55,682 nucleotides of DNA. It comes from Pseudomonas fluvialis. Lineage in GTDB: Bacteria > Pseudomonadota > Gammaproteobacteria > Pseudomonadales > Pseudomonadaceae. A model generated the notes under the pieces. It was not told the origin of the DNA. It worked only from the letters and a program-made list of their open reading frames with translations, and did not search any database. Of this stretch, positions 45,306-55,607 are shown one piece after another. Position 1 is the first letter of the stretch; each line of letters opens with the position of its first letter. Both the position numbers and the translations under genes were made by a program. The DNA lies in assembly GCF_002234375.1 (NCBI RefSeq), contig NZ_NMQV01000018.1, forward strand, positions 1-55,682, written 5' to 3'.

Positions 45306-45836
45306 ATGCAGCGACCACAACGTGGCTTTACCCTGATTGAACTGGTGGTGGTGATTGCCATCCTCGGTATTCTCGCCGCAGTGGCCCTGCCGCGTTTCAT
45401 CAACGCCACCAAGGATGCCCACGAAGCAGCCCTGAAAGGCACCGCCGGCGCCCTGGCGTCTGCGGTATTGCTGGTGCGCTCGCAATGGGAACTCAACCGC
45501 AACGGCGGCAGCAACGGCTGCGCGGCTGGCAACTGCCAGATCGATGTGCAGGGCTTTGGCGACAACACGGTGGACGTGAATGCCAATGGCTGGCCGATCG
45601 GTACCGGGCGCGCCGGCAACCCGGCCGCCACGACCGTCATGAGTGTGACGACCTGCACCCAGGTGTTTACCAGCATCCTGCAGGGCTCGGCGCCCACCGT
45701 CGGCGCGGCGGCCAGCAACGACTATGTGCCCAGCGCCGCAGGCACGCTGTGCACCTTCACCTACCAGCGTGATGGCGCTAACGACAGTATCCAGTACAAC
45801 GCCAACACCGGCGCTGTGACCTATACCTTCCAGTAA
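45306..45836 (+). CDS. mshB: MSHA pilin MshB
   Basis: The 176-residue prepilin has a short leader (MQRPQRG), cleavage expected between Gly7 and Phe8, the methylated Phe1, Glu5 and a 20-residue hydrophobic helix ([20 protein letters not shown]). The globular part has four Cys (GCAAGNC, TTCTQ, TLCTF), fitting one or two disulfides. AGGAG lies eight bases before the ATG. It precedes the mshA gene, as in Vibrio. It is processed by a prepilin peptidase encoded elsewhere. Confidence 0.92.
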   Translation: MQRPQRGFTLIELVVVIAILGILAAVALPRFINATKDAHEAALKGTAGALASAVLLVRSQWELNRNGGSNGCAAGNCQIDVQGFGDNTVDVNANGWPIGTGRAGNPAATTVMSVTTCTQVFTSILQGSAPTVGAAASNDYVPSAAGTLCTFTYQRDGANDSIQYNANTGAVTYTFQ

Positions 45837-45860
45837 GACTTTCCACCCGGAGTGCTACCC

Positions 45861-46313
45861 ATGAAGAAACAACAAGGCGGCTTTACCCTGATTGAACTGA
45901 TCATGGTCATCGTGATCCTCGGCATCCTGGCGGCCTTTGCCCTGCCGCGTTTCGTTAACCTTGGTGGTGATGCCCGCGCCGCGACCGTGCAGGGCGCTTA
46001 TGGCTCGGTCAAGTCGGCCTCGGCTCTGACGCATGCTAGTTGGCTGGCGAAAAATGATGCCACTGAAACCAGCATCACCGTGGAAGGCGGCACGGTAACC
46101 ATGATTGCCACTAGTGGCTATCCGGCAGCGGCTTCGATCGCCAATGCTGCAGGGGTAACCGCAGCCGATTTCTCTATCAACACGACTGGTACAACCACCA
46201 CCATGAGCGCTAATGGCGCGACCACCCCGGCTAACTGCCAGGTCAGCTACACGGAGCCTGCCGCTACTGCCGGCGCTGTGCCGACCATCACGGTGGATGT
46301 GAGCGGCTGCTAA
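45861..46313 (+). CDS. mshA: Major MSHA pilin MshA
   Basis: The 150-residue prepilin has leader MKKQQGG, then [20 protein letters not shown] with Glu5. The mature part carries the alpha-helix segment [26 protein letters not shown], much like Vibrio MshA. A Thr/Ala-rich variable region and a C-terminal Cys pair (ANCQVSY and VSGC at the end) would close the D-loop by a disulfide. GGAG lies eight bases before the ATG. It is likely the most abundant product of the operon. The variable half is less GC-rich by eye than its neighbours. Confidence 0.92.
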   Translation: MKKQQGGFTLIELIMVIVILGILAAFALPRFVNLGGDARAATVQGAYGSVKSASALTHASWLAKNDATETSITVEGGTVTMIATSGYPAAASIANAAGVTAADFSINTTGTTTTMSANGATTPANCQVSYTEPAATAGAVPTITVDVSGC

Positions 46314-46318
46314 GCCAT

Positions 46319-46756
46319 ATGCGCGGCTTCACCCTGGTCGAGTTGCTGATGGTCATGGTGATCATTGGCATCCTGGCTGCCGTGGTGGGGCCGCGTTTCT
46401 TTGAGCGGCAGGTGTTCGACGAGCGGCTGTTCCATGAGCAGCTGGCCAGTGCCGTGCGTTATGCACAGAAACACGCCCTGGCCAGCGGCTGCCGGGTACA
46501 GGCGCAGCTGGACAACAGCGGGCTGCGCCTGCGTCGTGCCGAAAACTGTGAAAGCGGCAGCTACAGTGCCAGCCTGCTGGCCGCCGACGGCCCTTATGCG
46601 GATATTCCCCTGCCGGCGGGCGTCAGCCTGTCGGGCAACAGTTTTCCGGTCACCTTCAACGCCCTCGGCCAGGCCGACCGCAGTGTGGCGGTCAACCTCG
46701 GTGGGCACAGCCTGCGCGTGCATGCTCCCGCCGGCTGGGTGGAGACCGGGCCATGA
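46319..46756 (+). CDS. mshC: Minor MSHA pilin MshC
   Basis: The 145-residue prepilin has a very short leader (MRG) before FTLVELLMVMVIIGILAAVV with Glu5. A Cys pair occurs in ASGCRVQ and ENCESG. The hydrophobic helix and length fit GspH/FimT-like minor pilins. The start is five bases after the mshA stop, with no clear ribosome site, so coupling to mshA translation is likely. It overlaps mshD by four bases. Confidence 0.87.
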   Translation: MRGFTLVELLMVMVIIGILAAVVGPRFFERQVFDERLFHEQLASAVRYAQKHALASGCRVQAQLDNSGLRLRRAENCESGSYSASLLAADGPYADIPLPAGVSLSGNSFPVTFNALGQADRSVAVNLGGHSLRVHAPAGWVETGP

Positions 46757-47199
46757 AGCGCCAGCGTGGCATGACCCTGGTCGAGCTGGTGATAGCCATC
46801 GTGATCATCGGTATCGCCGCCGCCGCGCTGTATTCGGCGATGGCCAGCCTGGCCGGGCGCAGTGCTGATCCCATGCTGCGCCAGCAGAGCCTGTTGCTGG
46901 CTGAAGCCTACCTGGAGGAAATCCTCGCCCAGGCCTATGCCGACCCCGGTGCTGCCGCCTGCAGCCAGCGGGCCTGTTTTGACGATGTGCTCGACTACCA
47001 CAACCTCGATGAGCAGCCACCGCAGGATGCGCGCGGTGCTGTGCTCAACCAGTTGGCCGGCTATCGCGTACAGGTTAGCGTCAGCGACAGCAGCCTGGCG
47101 GCGGGGGCGGCCAGCGTGGCGGCGCGTTATGTCGAAGTGCGGGTGACCGACCCCAAGGGCGATGAGCTGCGCCTGGGTGGCTATCGGAGCAACTACTGA
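46753..47199 (+). CDS. mshD: Minor MSHA pilin MshD
   Basis: The 148-residue prepilin has leader MKRQRG and the helix MTLVELVIAIVIIGIAAAAL with Glu5 present; the first mature residue is Met in place of Phe, which prepilin peptidase and methylase tolerate. A Cys pair lies in AACSQRACFDD. It resembles GspI/PilV-type minor pilins and shares the GYRVQVSVSD strand segment with them. Start overlaps mshC (ATGA). Confidence 0.86.
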   Translation: MKRQRGMTLVELVIAIVIIGIAAAALYSAMASLAGRSADPMLRQQSLLLAEAYLEEILAQAYADPGAAACSQRACFDDVLDYHNLDEQPPQDARGAVLNQLAGYRVQVSVSDSSLAAGAASVAARYVEVRVTDPKGDELRLGGYRSNY

Positions 47200-48059
47200 T
47201 GCGTCGCCAGGCCGCCTTTACCCTGGTCGAACTGGTCATGGTCATTGCCTTGGCCGGTGTGGTCGCGGTGATGATCAGCACAGTCCTGGTGCGCCCGATG
47301 CAGGGCCTGGTCGACCAGAGCCGGCGTGCCGAGCTGGTCGATCAGGCGGGTCTGGCGCTGAGTCGCATGGCCCGCGACATCCGCCTGGCGGTGCCCAACT
47401 CGGTGCGCGTGCAGGGCAGTGACCTGGAGCTGTTGCGTATCCAGGCGGCGGGTCGCTACCTGCCCAACCGGCTGGGTGGCGATGGCCTGCGTTTTGCTCC
47501 CGGCACTGCCGCCGAGTGCACGGCGACGGGCAATGACTGCCAGGCCTTCCAGGTGCTCGACCCGGCCCTGGCGGTGGCCGGCGCGCGCTGGCTGGTGCTG
47601 TACAACGTAGGGGCGCAGAGTGGTGGTGTAGCGGTGCCCGGCAGTAACCTGTGGGCGGCCGCTGACGCCGATGGCCGGCATGTGATCAGCCCCAGCGGCA
47701 GTACGCTGAGTTTTGCCAGCCAGGCCGGGCAGGGCGTGCTGCGCCTGCAACCGCCCGGCGGCAGTTTTGCCTTCAGCTTTGCCTCGCCGCAGCGCCGCTT
47801 TTACCTGGCGGATGAAGTGGTGGGACTGCGCTGTGATCTGGCCAACCGCCGCCTGCTGCGCTACACCCGCAGCAGCCTGGCGCCGGCTTTCAGCGCCGAG
47901 CAGAGCGAGGTATTGGCCAGCGATGTCAGCCGCTGTGCCTTCAGCTATCAACCCGGCAGCCAGCAGCGCGCCGGCCTGGTCAGCCTGACCCTGGGCTTGA
48001 GCCGCGACAATGAAGCGGTCGAGCTGTTGCAGCAAGTGCAGGTGGACAATGCGCCCTGA
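47199..48059 (+). CDS. mshO: Minor MSHA pilin MshO
   Basis: The 286-residue product is a large minor pilin of the GspJ/PilW type. The leader MRRQAA ends in Ala where Gly is usual at -1, and the helix FTLVELVMVIALAGVVAVMI follows with Glu5 in place. Cys pairs at AECTATGNDCQ and RCDL/RCAF are likely disulfides. Start overlaps the mshD stop by one base. Together with MshC, MshD and MshP it probably forms the initiating tip complex. Confidence 0.87.
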   Translation: MRRQAAFTLVELVMVIALAGVVAVMISTVLVRPMQGLVDQSRRAELVDQAGLALSRMARDIRLAVPNSVRVQGSDLELLRIQAAGRYLPNRLGGDGLRFAPGTAAECTATGNDCQAFQVLDPALAVAGARWLVLYNVGAQSGGVAVPGSNLWAAADADGRHVISPSGSTLSFASQAGQGVLRLQPPGGSFAFSFASPQRRFYLADEVVGLRCDLANRRLLRYTRSSLAPAFSAEQSEVLASDVSRCAFSYQPGSQQRAGLVSLTLGLSRDNEAVELLQQVQVDNAP

Positions 48060-48465
48060 GTCCTCACAACGCGGCTTCGCCCTGGTCGCGGCGATGTTCC
48101 TGATCATCGTGGTGGCCTTGCTGGTGGCAGCGATGAGCCGCCTGGCCAGTGACCAGCATGGCGGCAACAGCCTGGCCATCCAGCAGGCGCGGGCCTACCA
48201 GGCCGCGCGTGCCGGCCTGGAGTGGGGCATCGCGCGTAGCCTGGGCAGTGCGGCCTGTGCGGCGGGCAGCCCTGCCTTGGCCGGCGGCAACCTGGCCGAG
48301 TTCACGGTAACGGTGAGCTGCCAGGCGCGTGGGCCCTATGTCGACGGGGCGCGCAACCTGCAGATTCTTTTGCTCACCGCCGAGGCCGGCAACGGCCTGC
48401 CAGGCGGTCGTCCCGACTATGCGTTCCGTCGCCTGCAGGCGCAAATCGAGGTCAGCCTGCCATGA
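48049..48465 (+). CDS. mshP: Minor MSHA pilin MshP (PilX-like)
   Basis: The 138-residue prepilin has leader MRPESSQRG and the helix FALVAAMFLIIVVALLVAAM. Position 5 is Ala and not Glu, as in GspK and PilX-type tip pilins, so it probably caps the pilus. A segment AYQAARAGLEWGIARSL is shared with PilX proteins. The gene overlaps mshO by 11 bases and mshQ by four, so the three are tightly coupled. Confidence 0.86.
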   Translation: MRPESSQRGFALVAAMFLIIVVALLVAAMSRLASDQHGGNSLAIQQARAYQAARAGLEWGIARSLGSAACAAGSPALAGGNLAEFTVTVSCQARGPYVDGARNLQILLLTAEAGNGLPGGRPDYAFRRLQAQIEVSLP

Positions 48466-51400
48466 TTCAGCGCCTGCTTTTACTCTGCCTGCTCTCCCTG
48501 GCCAGCCTGCCGGTGTGGGCGGTGACCTATACCTTCAACACATCCGGAAGCACGTTGGTAAGTGGCACACCGGCCATTTGTTCGGGAAGCTGGAGCCGCA
48601 GTGGTACGACATTTACCTGTAGTGGTCGTCTGAGTTCGGCCTCTGGAGATATTTTCCGGGTCTCTTCAGCGACCACGATTACCGTTCAGGCTGAGGAGAT
48701 TGTGCTTACAGGCACCACCGTCGGTAGCAGCGCGCGCAATATCAACCTGCGCGCCCAGAGCCAAGCGGTGTCGTTAACCAATACCGTGGTGTTTGGCTCG
48801 CTGACGGCGCAAGGCGGAACGATCAGTACGATTGGCGGCAGTATTTCCGGCCCGGTAAACAGCAACTGTTGCCAGATTACCGGCAATGGCACTCTCTTCG
48901 AGTCAAGCATCAGCAGTACGAATGGCGCCATCAACCTCACTGGCGGCCAGGTCAATGGCCTGGTGACTAGCAACTGCTGCACCCTGACCAGCAATGGCAG
49001 CAACCTGCTCGGCGGCGCCAATGCCAACTCCGGGCTGAACATCAGCGGCGGGACGCTGAGCGGCAACTTTGCCGCGAACAGCAATCCGGCCCTGTTCAGC
49101 GGGGTAACCCTGAGCTCCGGTTCGGTGACAGGGGGCAGCGCGACCTTCACCGACAGCCAGCTGGGTACGCCGGATAGCCCGGTGACGGTGACCACCCAGT
49201 TCGGTGCGGTAACCCTCAATAACAGCGAGGCATTCGGCAACTTTACCGCGCCGAATTACTCGACCATTTTCGTCAACAGCCCGAGCAGCGTCACTGGCAC
49301 CTGCCTGCCCAACTCGACGCCGGCCAATGCCTGCCAGCCGGCAGCAGCGCCGACCTGTTTTTTCAACGACAGCTTCGAGCGCGATAATCTGGGCGATGCC
49401 TGGGTGACCACGCGGCGCAACGGCACGTTCAATATCGGTATCGCCAACAACAGCGGCCGGCGCCTGCGCCTCACCAATGATTCGGCGGAAGTCGCCACCG
49501 CCGCCACCCTGCAGTGGCTGCTGCCGGCGGCGCGCAACCTGGTGACCATCGAGTTCGACTACTTTGCCTATTCCAACAGCGCCAGCCGGGGTGCCGACGG
49601 CATTGCGGTGATCCTCTCCGACGCCAGCGTGACGCCGCAGCCGGGCAGCTTTGGTGGCTCACTGGGCTATGCCCAGCGTGACAATGGGGCCCCGGGGTTT
49701 GCCGGTGGTTGGCTGGGCATTGGCCTGGATGAATACGGCAACTTCGCCAACCCCACCGAAGGACGCAATGGCGGTCCCGGTTTTCGCCGCGACTCCATCA
49801 CCCTGCGCGGCTCCCAGGCCGGGGCGTATCGCTACCTGGCGGGTACCGGCACGCTGGACCCGGAAGTCGACTCGAACATCGCCAGCAGTTCGGCGCGCCC
49901 CGGACATCGCTACCGCATCGTGGTCGATTCGCGAGTATCCGGACAGGCCATGGTCAGCGTGGCGCGGCGTACCAGCAGCGGCGGCAGCTTCCAGACCCTG
50001 GTTGCCCCTTTCAATGCGCTGGCCAGTGCCGGGCAGGGCAGTATTCCCAGTGATTTTCTGCTCAGCTTCACCGGCGCCACCGGCAGCAGAGTGAATATCC
50101 ATGAGCTGGACAACCTGCAGGTGTGTGCCGTGCGCTACCGCCCGGTGGGGCCGCAGATCGATCACTTCCGCTTTAGCCATGCCAGCAGCAGCCTGACCTG
50201 CAACCCGCTGGAGGTGACGTTGCGGGCCTGTCTGAATGCCACCTGCAGCCAGCTGTATAGCGATCCGGTGACCGTCAACCTGAGCCCTTCGACCACCTGG
50301 GTCGGCGGCAACCCGCTGAGCTTCTCGGGCGGTGTGACCACCCTGCAGTTGCGTGGCAACACGCCGGGTAGCGTAACCCTCGGGGTGAACAGTTCGACGC
50401 CACCGGCCCGGGCCTTCGGCACCAACCTGTGTAGCACCAGCGATTGCCGGGTCAGCTTTGTCGAGAGCGGTTTCATCATCGATGCCCCGGATGTGCTGGC
50501 GGGCAAACCGGCTACCGCCACGGTCCGTGCGGTACGCGCCGATCCGTCCAATCCGCAGGCCTGCGTGCCGGGCTTTGCCGGGGGTAGTCGAACGCTGCAG
50601 TGGCGCGCTGGCTATATCGAACCGAACAGCGGCAGCCAGCCGGTGCTGCTCAACGGTACACCGCTCAGCAGCAGCTACACGCCGCTGAGCGTGACCTTCG
50701 ACAGCTCGGCCAGCGCCAGCCTGCCGCTGCGCTATGACGATGCCGGGCAAATGCGCCTGGAGGCCCGCTACGCGCCGAGCAGTGGCGATGAAGCCGGCCT
50801 GGTGATGACGGGCGAGGACAGCTTTGTCAGTCGCCCCTATGGCCTGTGCCTGCAAACCGCCAGTAGCTGTGCCGAAGGCAGCGACTACAGTGCCTGCCCG
50901 GTCATGCCCGGTGGCGTGCGCGCCGGTGATGCCTTCGACCTCGACCTGCGTGCCGTGGCCTGGCGTCGCGATGGCCAGCCGCTGACGGCTGACGAACTGT
51001 GCGGCAATCCCACCACGGCAAACTTCCGGCTGGGTGATATTGCCCTCAGCCACCAATTGCTGGCGCCGACTGCGGGCGTACCGGGCACGCTGAGCCTGGA
51101 CCGCTACAGCCATGTGCTGGGCGAGAGCACCCGCGTGCGCCCGGCGCTCAGCGAGGTGGGGGTGTTCCGCCTGACGGCCAGCCCGCCCAGCTACTTCGGC
51201 CAGCCGATCAATGGCGGCAGCAGCGCTCCGCTGGGCCGTCTGCCGCCAGCCTGGCTGGAAGCCCAGGGCAGTGCGGCGCTGCAGGCAGCCTGTACGGCTT
51301 TCAGCTACCAGGGCCAGGCCATGGGCTTTGCCCAGCCTCCGCAGTTGGAGGTGCTGGCACGCAATCGGCAGGGGCAGGTCACCGCCAACTATGACCGCCC

Positions 51401-52205
51401 GGGCTTCTGGCGCCTGGCGTTGCCCGCGCGGGCCAGCCAGGCGTCCGGGCTGCCCTACCTGTCGGTGGTCAGCGAGGCGGGACGCAACCCCTTTGCCAGC
51501 GCCCAGCCGGGTGCCGACCTGAACACCCGCTTGCAGGTCCAGGGCAGTGTGCTGAGCAGCGTCGACAACGCCGCGCTGGGCGATGGCCGCCGCACCTTCC
51601 GCTGGACCGGGGAAAGCCTGCTCTATGCACCGGCCGCCGCGCCGCAGAGCGAGGATCTACCCTTTACCGCCAGCGTGCAGATGGAGTTTGCTGCCGCGGC
51701 ACTGCAGGACAGCGACGGCGTATGCCAGGGCGCGGGTGGTAGCTGTAGCGGCTACACCTTCAGCTTTGCCGGGACTGAGGTACGCCTGGGGCGCCTGCAG
51801 ATTGGCAACGCGCATGGCAGCGAGCTGCAGAGCCTGAGCCTGCCACTGCAGCTACAGAGCTGGCAAAGCCAGGCTGGGCGCAACCTGTTCCTCGCGGAAA
51901 ACGCCGACAGTTGCAGCAGTGCGCTGCTGCAGACGGCCGAGCTGGGGCCTTACACCGGCAATCTAGAGGGGCATACCCATGCCAGTCTGGGTTGGCCGCT
52001 GGCCGCACAGGGCAGCCTGCTGCTGAGTGCGCCGGGGGCCGGCAACCAGGGCTCCGTGCTGGCGCGCCTGCGCGATACCCCGACCTGGCTATGGTTCGAC
52101 TGGCGTGGTGCAGGCCGTGAGCCGGCCAGTGGCCTGGCCAGCTTCGGCATTCATCGTGGCAGCGCGCCGCTGATCTACCGCCGTGAGCTGTACCGCACCC
52201 AGTAA
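48462..52205 (+). CDS. mshQ: MSHA-associated giant secreted protein MshQ
   Basis: The 1247-residue protein has a Sec signal peptide (MIQRLLLLCLLSLASLPVWA). Then comes a Ser/Thr/Gly-rich repeat region (about 25-290), with two copies of a 36-residue unit bearing SNCC (Cys 136-137 and 172-173). A concanavalin/L-type-lectin-like module follows (about 295-560; SRGADGIAVILSD and LGIGLDEYGNFANP), then a long beta-rich C-terminal half that matches the MshQ/DUF6701 type. It is the last gene of the operon and follows mshP, suggesting a pilus-tip adhesin; this role is inferred. The 5' repeat region is less GC-rich by eye than the rest. Converges on ntrC with a six-base gap. Confidence 0.85.
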   Translation: MIQRLLLLCLLSLASLPVWAVTYTFNTSGSTLVSGTPAICSGSWSRSGTTFTCSGRLSSASGDIFRVSSATTITVQAEEIVLTGTTVGSSARNINLRAQSQAVSLTNTVVFGSLTAQGGTISTIGGSISGPVNSNCCQITGNGTLFESSISSTNGAINLTGGQVNGLVTSNCCTLTSNGSNLLGGANANSGLNISGGTLSGNFAANSNPALFSGVTLSSGSVTGGSATFTDSQLGTPDSPVTVTTQFGAVTLNNSEAFGNFTAPNYSTIFVNSPSSVTGTCLPNSTPANACQPAAAPTCFFNDSFERDNLGDAWVTTRRNGTFNIGIANNSGRRLRLTNDSAEVATAATLQWLLPAARNLVTIEFDYFAYSNSASRGADGIAVILSDASVTPQPGSFGGSLGYAQRDNGAPGFAGGWLGIGLDEYGNFANPTEGRNGGPGFRRDSITLRGSQAGAYRYLAGTGTLDPEVDSNIASSSARPGHRYRIVVDSRVSGQAMVSVARRTSSGGSFQTLVAPFNALASAGQGSIPSDFLLSFTGATGSRVNIHELDNLQVCAVRYRPVGPQIDHFRFSHASSSLTCNPLEVTLRACLNATCSQLYSDPVTVNLSPSTTWVGGNPLSFSGGVTTLQLRGNTPGSVTLGVNSSTPPARAFGTNLCSTSDCRVSFVESGFIIDAPDVLAGKPATATVRAVRADPSNPQACVPGFAGGSRTLQWRAGYIEPNSGSQPVLLNGTPLSSSYTPLSVTFDSSASASLPLRYDDAGQMRLEARYAPSSGDEAGLVMTGEDSFVSRPYGLCLQTASSCAEGSDYSACPVMPGGVRAGDAFDLDLRAVAWRRDGQPLTADELCGNPTTANFRLGDIALSHQLLAPTAGVPGTLSLDRYSHVLGESTRVRPALSEVGVFRLTASPPSYFGQPINGGSSAPLGRLPPAWLEAQGSAALQAACTAFSYQGQAMGFAQPPQLEVLARNRQGQVTANYDRPGFWRLALPARASQASGLPYLSVVSEAGRNPFASAQPGADLNTRLQVQGSVLSSVDNAALGDGRRTFRWTGESLLYAPAAAPQSEDLPFTASVQMEFAAAALQDSDGVCQGAGGSCSGYTFSFAGTEVRLGRLQIGNAHGSELQSLSLPLQLQSWQSQAGRNLFLAENADSCSSALLQTAELGPYTGNLEGHTHASLGWPLAAQGSLLLSAPGAGNQGSVLARLRDTPTWLWFDWRGAGREPASGLASFGIHRGSAPLIYRRELYRTQ

Positions 52206-52211
52206 TGCCGG

Positions 52212-53641
<1,430 letters not shown>

Positions 53642-53645
<4 letters not shown>

Positions 53646-54724
53646 GACGGTGCGGCTCCTTGTTCCAGCGGCAGGAAGATCGAGAACAGGGTGTGGCCCG
53701 GATGGCTCTCACACTCGATCAGGCCCTGGTGCTGGCTGATGATGGTCTGGGTAATGGCCAGGCCGAGGCCGGTGCCGTCGGCGCGCCCACTGACCATGGG
53801 GTAGAACAGGGTTTCTTGCAGTTCGGCGGGAATACCCGGACCGTTGTCGATGATTTCCACCTTGCATACCAGGCGATGGCGGGTATGTCCGATGGTGAAC
53901 TGGCGCAGGCTGCGGGTGCGCAGGGTGATGCGGCCGAGGCGCTGTTCTGGCTGGCTGGCCAATGCCTGCATGGCATTGCGCACGATGTTCAGAACCGCCT
54001 GGATCATTTGTTCGCGGTCGACCAGCAGTTCCGGAATGCTCGGGTCGTAGTCGCGAACCAGGGTGATGCTGCCCTGGCTTTCCAGGTCGACCAGGCTGCA
54101 CACCCGCTCCAGTACCTCGTGGATGTTGGTGGGCGACAAGGCCGGCAGCTTGTTCGAGCCGAGCATGCGGTCGACCAGGTTACGCAGGCGGTCGGCTTCC
54201 TCGATGATCACGTCGGTATAGTCGCGCAGCTCGGTAGCGGGCAGCTCGCGCGCCAGGAGCTGGGCGGCGCCACGGATACCGCCGAGGGGGTTCTTGATCT
54301 CGTGGGCCAGGCCACGCACCAGCATCTTGGTGGTTTCCTGCTTGGACAACTGGGCCTCTTCCTTGCTGATGCGCAGCAGGCGGTCACGCGGGTGGACTTC
54401 CAGCAACAGCAGGGTGGTGCCACGGCTGAGAATCGGCGTGACGGCATAGTCGACCACCAGGCTCTGCCCGTTCAACGAGGTCAGGTGGGCCTCGCGCTTG
54501 GTGAACGGATGCGCCTGCACCACGGCTTGGTGCAGGGCGTTGAGTGCTTCGGGCGACTCGGTGAACAGCTCGCTGATGAACTGGCCGTGGCTGCGTTGGC
54601 CGCTGATGGCCAGGAGCATTTCGGCCGCGGGATTCATGTACTCCAGGCGCAGCTCGTCATTGAGCAGCAACGTGGCCGTGGTCAGGTTGTCCAGCAATAG
54701 GCGGTGCAGCGCGTGATCGATCAT
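53642..54724 (-). CDS. ntrB: Nitrogen regulation sensor kinase NtrB
   Basis: NtrB phosphorylates and dephosphorylates NtrC under control of PII. The 360-residue product has a PAS domain (about 10-115; LLLNDELRLEYMNPAAEMLL), the phospho-His box RGLAHEIKNPLGGIRGAAQLL, and ATPase motifs NIVRNAMQAL, DNGPGIP and GTGLGLAI. ATG at 54724 was preferred because GAGGAAGG lies about seven bases before it; ATG at 54730 is an alternative. It overlaps ntrC by four bases. Confidence 0.96.
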
Positions 54725-54793
54725 GGGCATGCCTTCCTCAAGTGCTGCAGGATGAAGCAAGAAGCAAACCAGCTTTGCCAAAAAATCGGAAAA

Positions 54794-54832
54794 AGCCCGC
54801 CGTTACTGGCCTGCTTACACGATCGCCGGGCT
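54794..54832 (-). terminator. Weak terminator-like hairpin after the DUF4124 gene
   Basis: On the minus strand AGCCCG and CGGGCT can pair across a 27-base loop and are followed by a run of Ts. It lies between the DUF4124 gene and ntrB, which share a strand. The loop is long, so this is tentative. The rest of the 247-bp gap shows no gene. Confidence 0.35.
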
Positions 54833-54971
54833 GCTGGGCGTGTCCTTGCCTGATCGCAGGGCATTTCAGCGCACCAAGATAGTGCATGGCGTGATGGCCT
54901 GCTATCTCGGGGTGCATGGTCGTTGCGTCAGGGCGGAGCGCCTGGCCTGCCGAGGACAGGTCGGCGGCCTG

Positions 54972-55607
54972 TTAGAGGAAGGGCAGCACTTTGCGCGGTT
55001 CTACCGGCTTGTCCTTGAGAGGGCACTCGGGACGTACCCCGTAGTCTGCCTTTTGGCAGGGATTCACCCGGCGCTTCTGGGCCAGGGAAATGCGCTGCAT
55101 GTGTAGTGGTTGCGCGGGGGTGCGTTCCAGGGTCTTGCCGGCTGCATCGATGATTTCCACGGCCAGCATGTGGCTGCCGCGGTCGACATTGTTCAGCACG
55201 ATGGCCGCGCTGCGGCTGGGTTCGCCATAGGGTTGGCCATCCAGCAGTACGCGGTACTGGTGGCCCTCCTGCAGGGTGGGGTCGCTCTGCACGGTGACGA
55301 GAATTTCCCCGCCGGCATGGCTGATGCTGGCGTCGACCTGCGGCAGGAGGATGCGCAGTAACGCATAGGCTGGCGCGGCGACCTCGGCCAGCGGCTGTGG
55401 CGGCGGTGCCGGGATGCCCAGGCGAGCCGGTTGTGGCGGGCTGATCGGCACCGCCGGGCTGGGGTTCAGCTCGATGCGCTGGGCCTGGCTAGTGCGCGGC
55501 TTGTCGGTGAACACGCGGTTGCCCTCGGCGTCGATGTAGGTATACACCTGGGCACTCAGCGGCGTGCAGCAGAGCAACAGCAGGCTGGCGAGAATGCGCT
55601 GCCTCAT
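54972..55607 (-). CDS. Secreted DUF4124 protein
   Basis: The 211-residue product has a signal peptide (MRQRILASLLLLCCTPLSAQ). The short DUF4124 module follows, VYTYIDAEGNRVFTDKPR (about residues 21-38), then a Pro-rich linker and a beta-rich C-terminal half (EILVTVQSDPTLQEG, YRVLLDGQPYG). Function is unknown; such genes are regular neighbours of ntrB in Pseudomonas. The ATG overlaps the stop of another same-strand gene that runs off the window, so they are coupled. Confidence 0.83.
   Translation of the reverse strand: MRQRILASLLLLCCTPLSAQVYTYIDAEGNRVFTDKPRTSQAQRIELNPSPAVPISPPQPARLGIPAPPPQPLAEVAAPAYALLRILLPQVDASISHAGGEILVTVQSDPTLQEGHQYRVLLDGQPYGEPSRSAAIVLNNVDRGSHMLAVEIIDAAGKTLERTPAQPLHMQRISLAQKRRVNPCQKADYGVRPECPLKDKPVEPRKVLPFL

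Noticed and set aside
54840..55106. An 88-codon plus-strand frame between ntrB and the DUF4124 gene
   Set aside because: Most of it is antisense to the DUF4124 gene, with no ribosome site and no recognisable motif.
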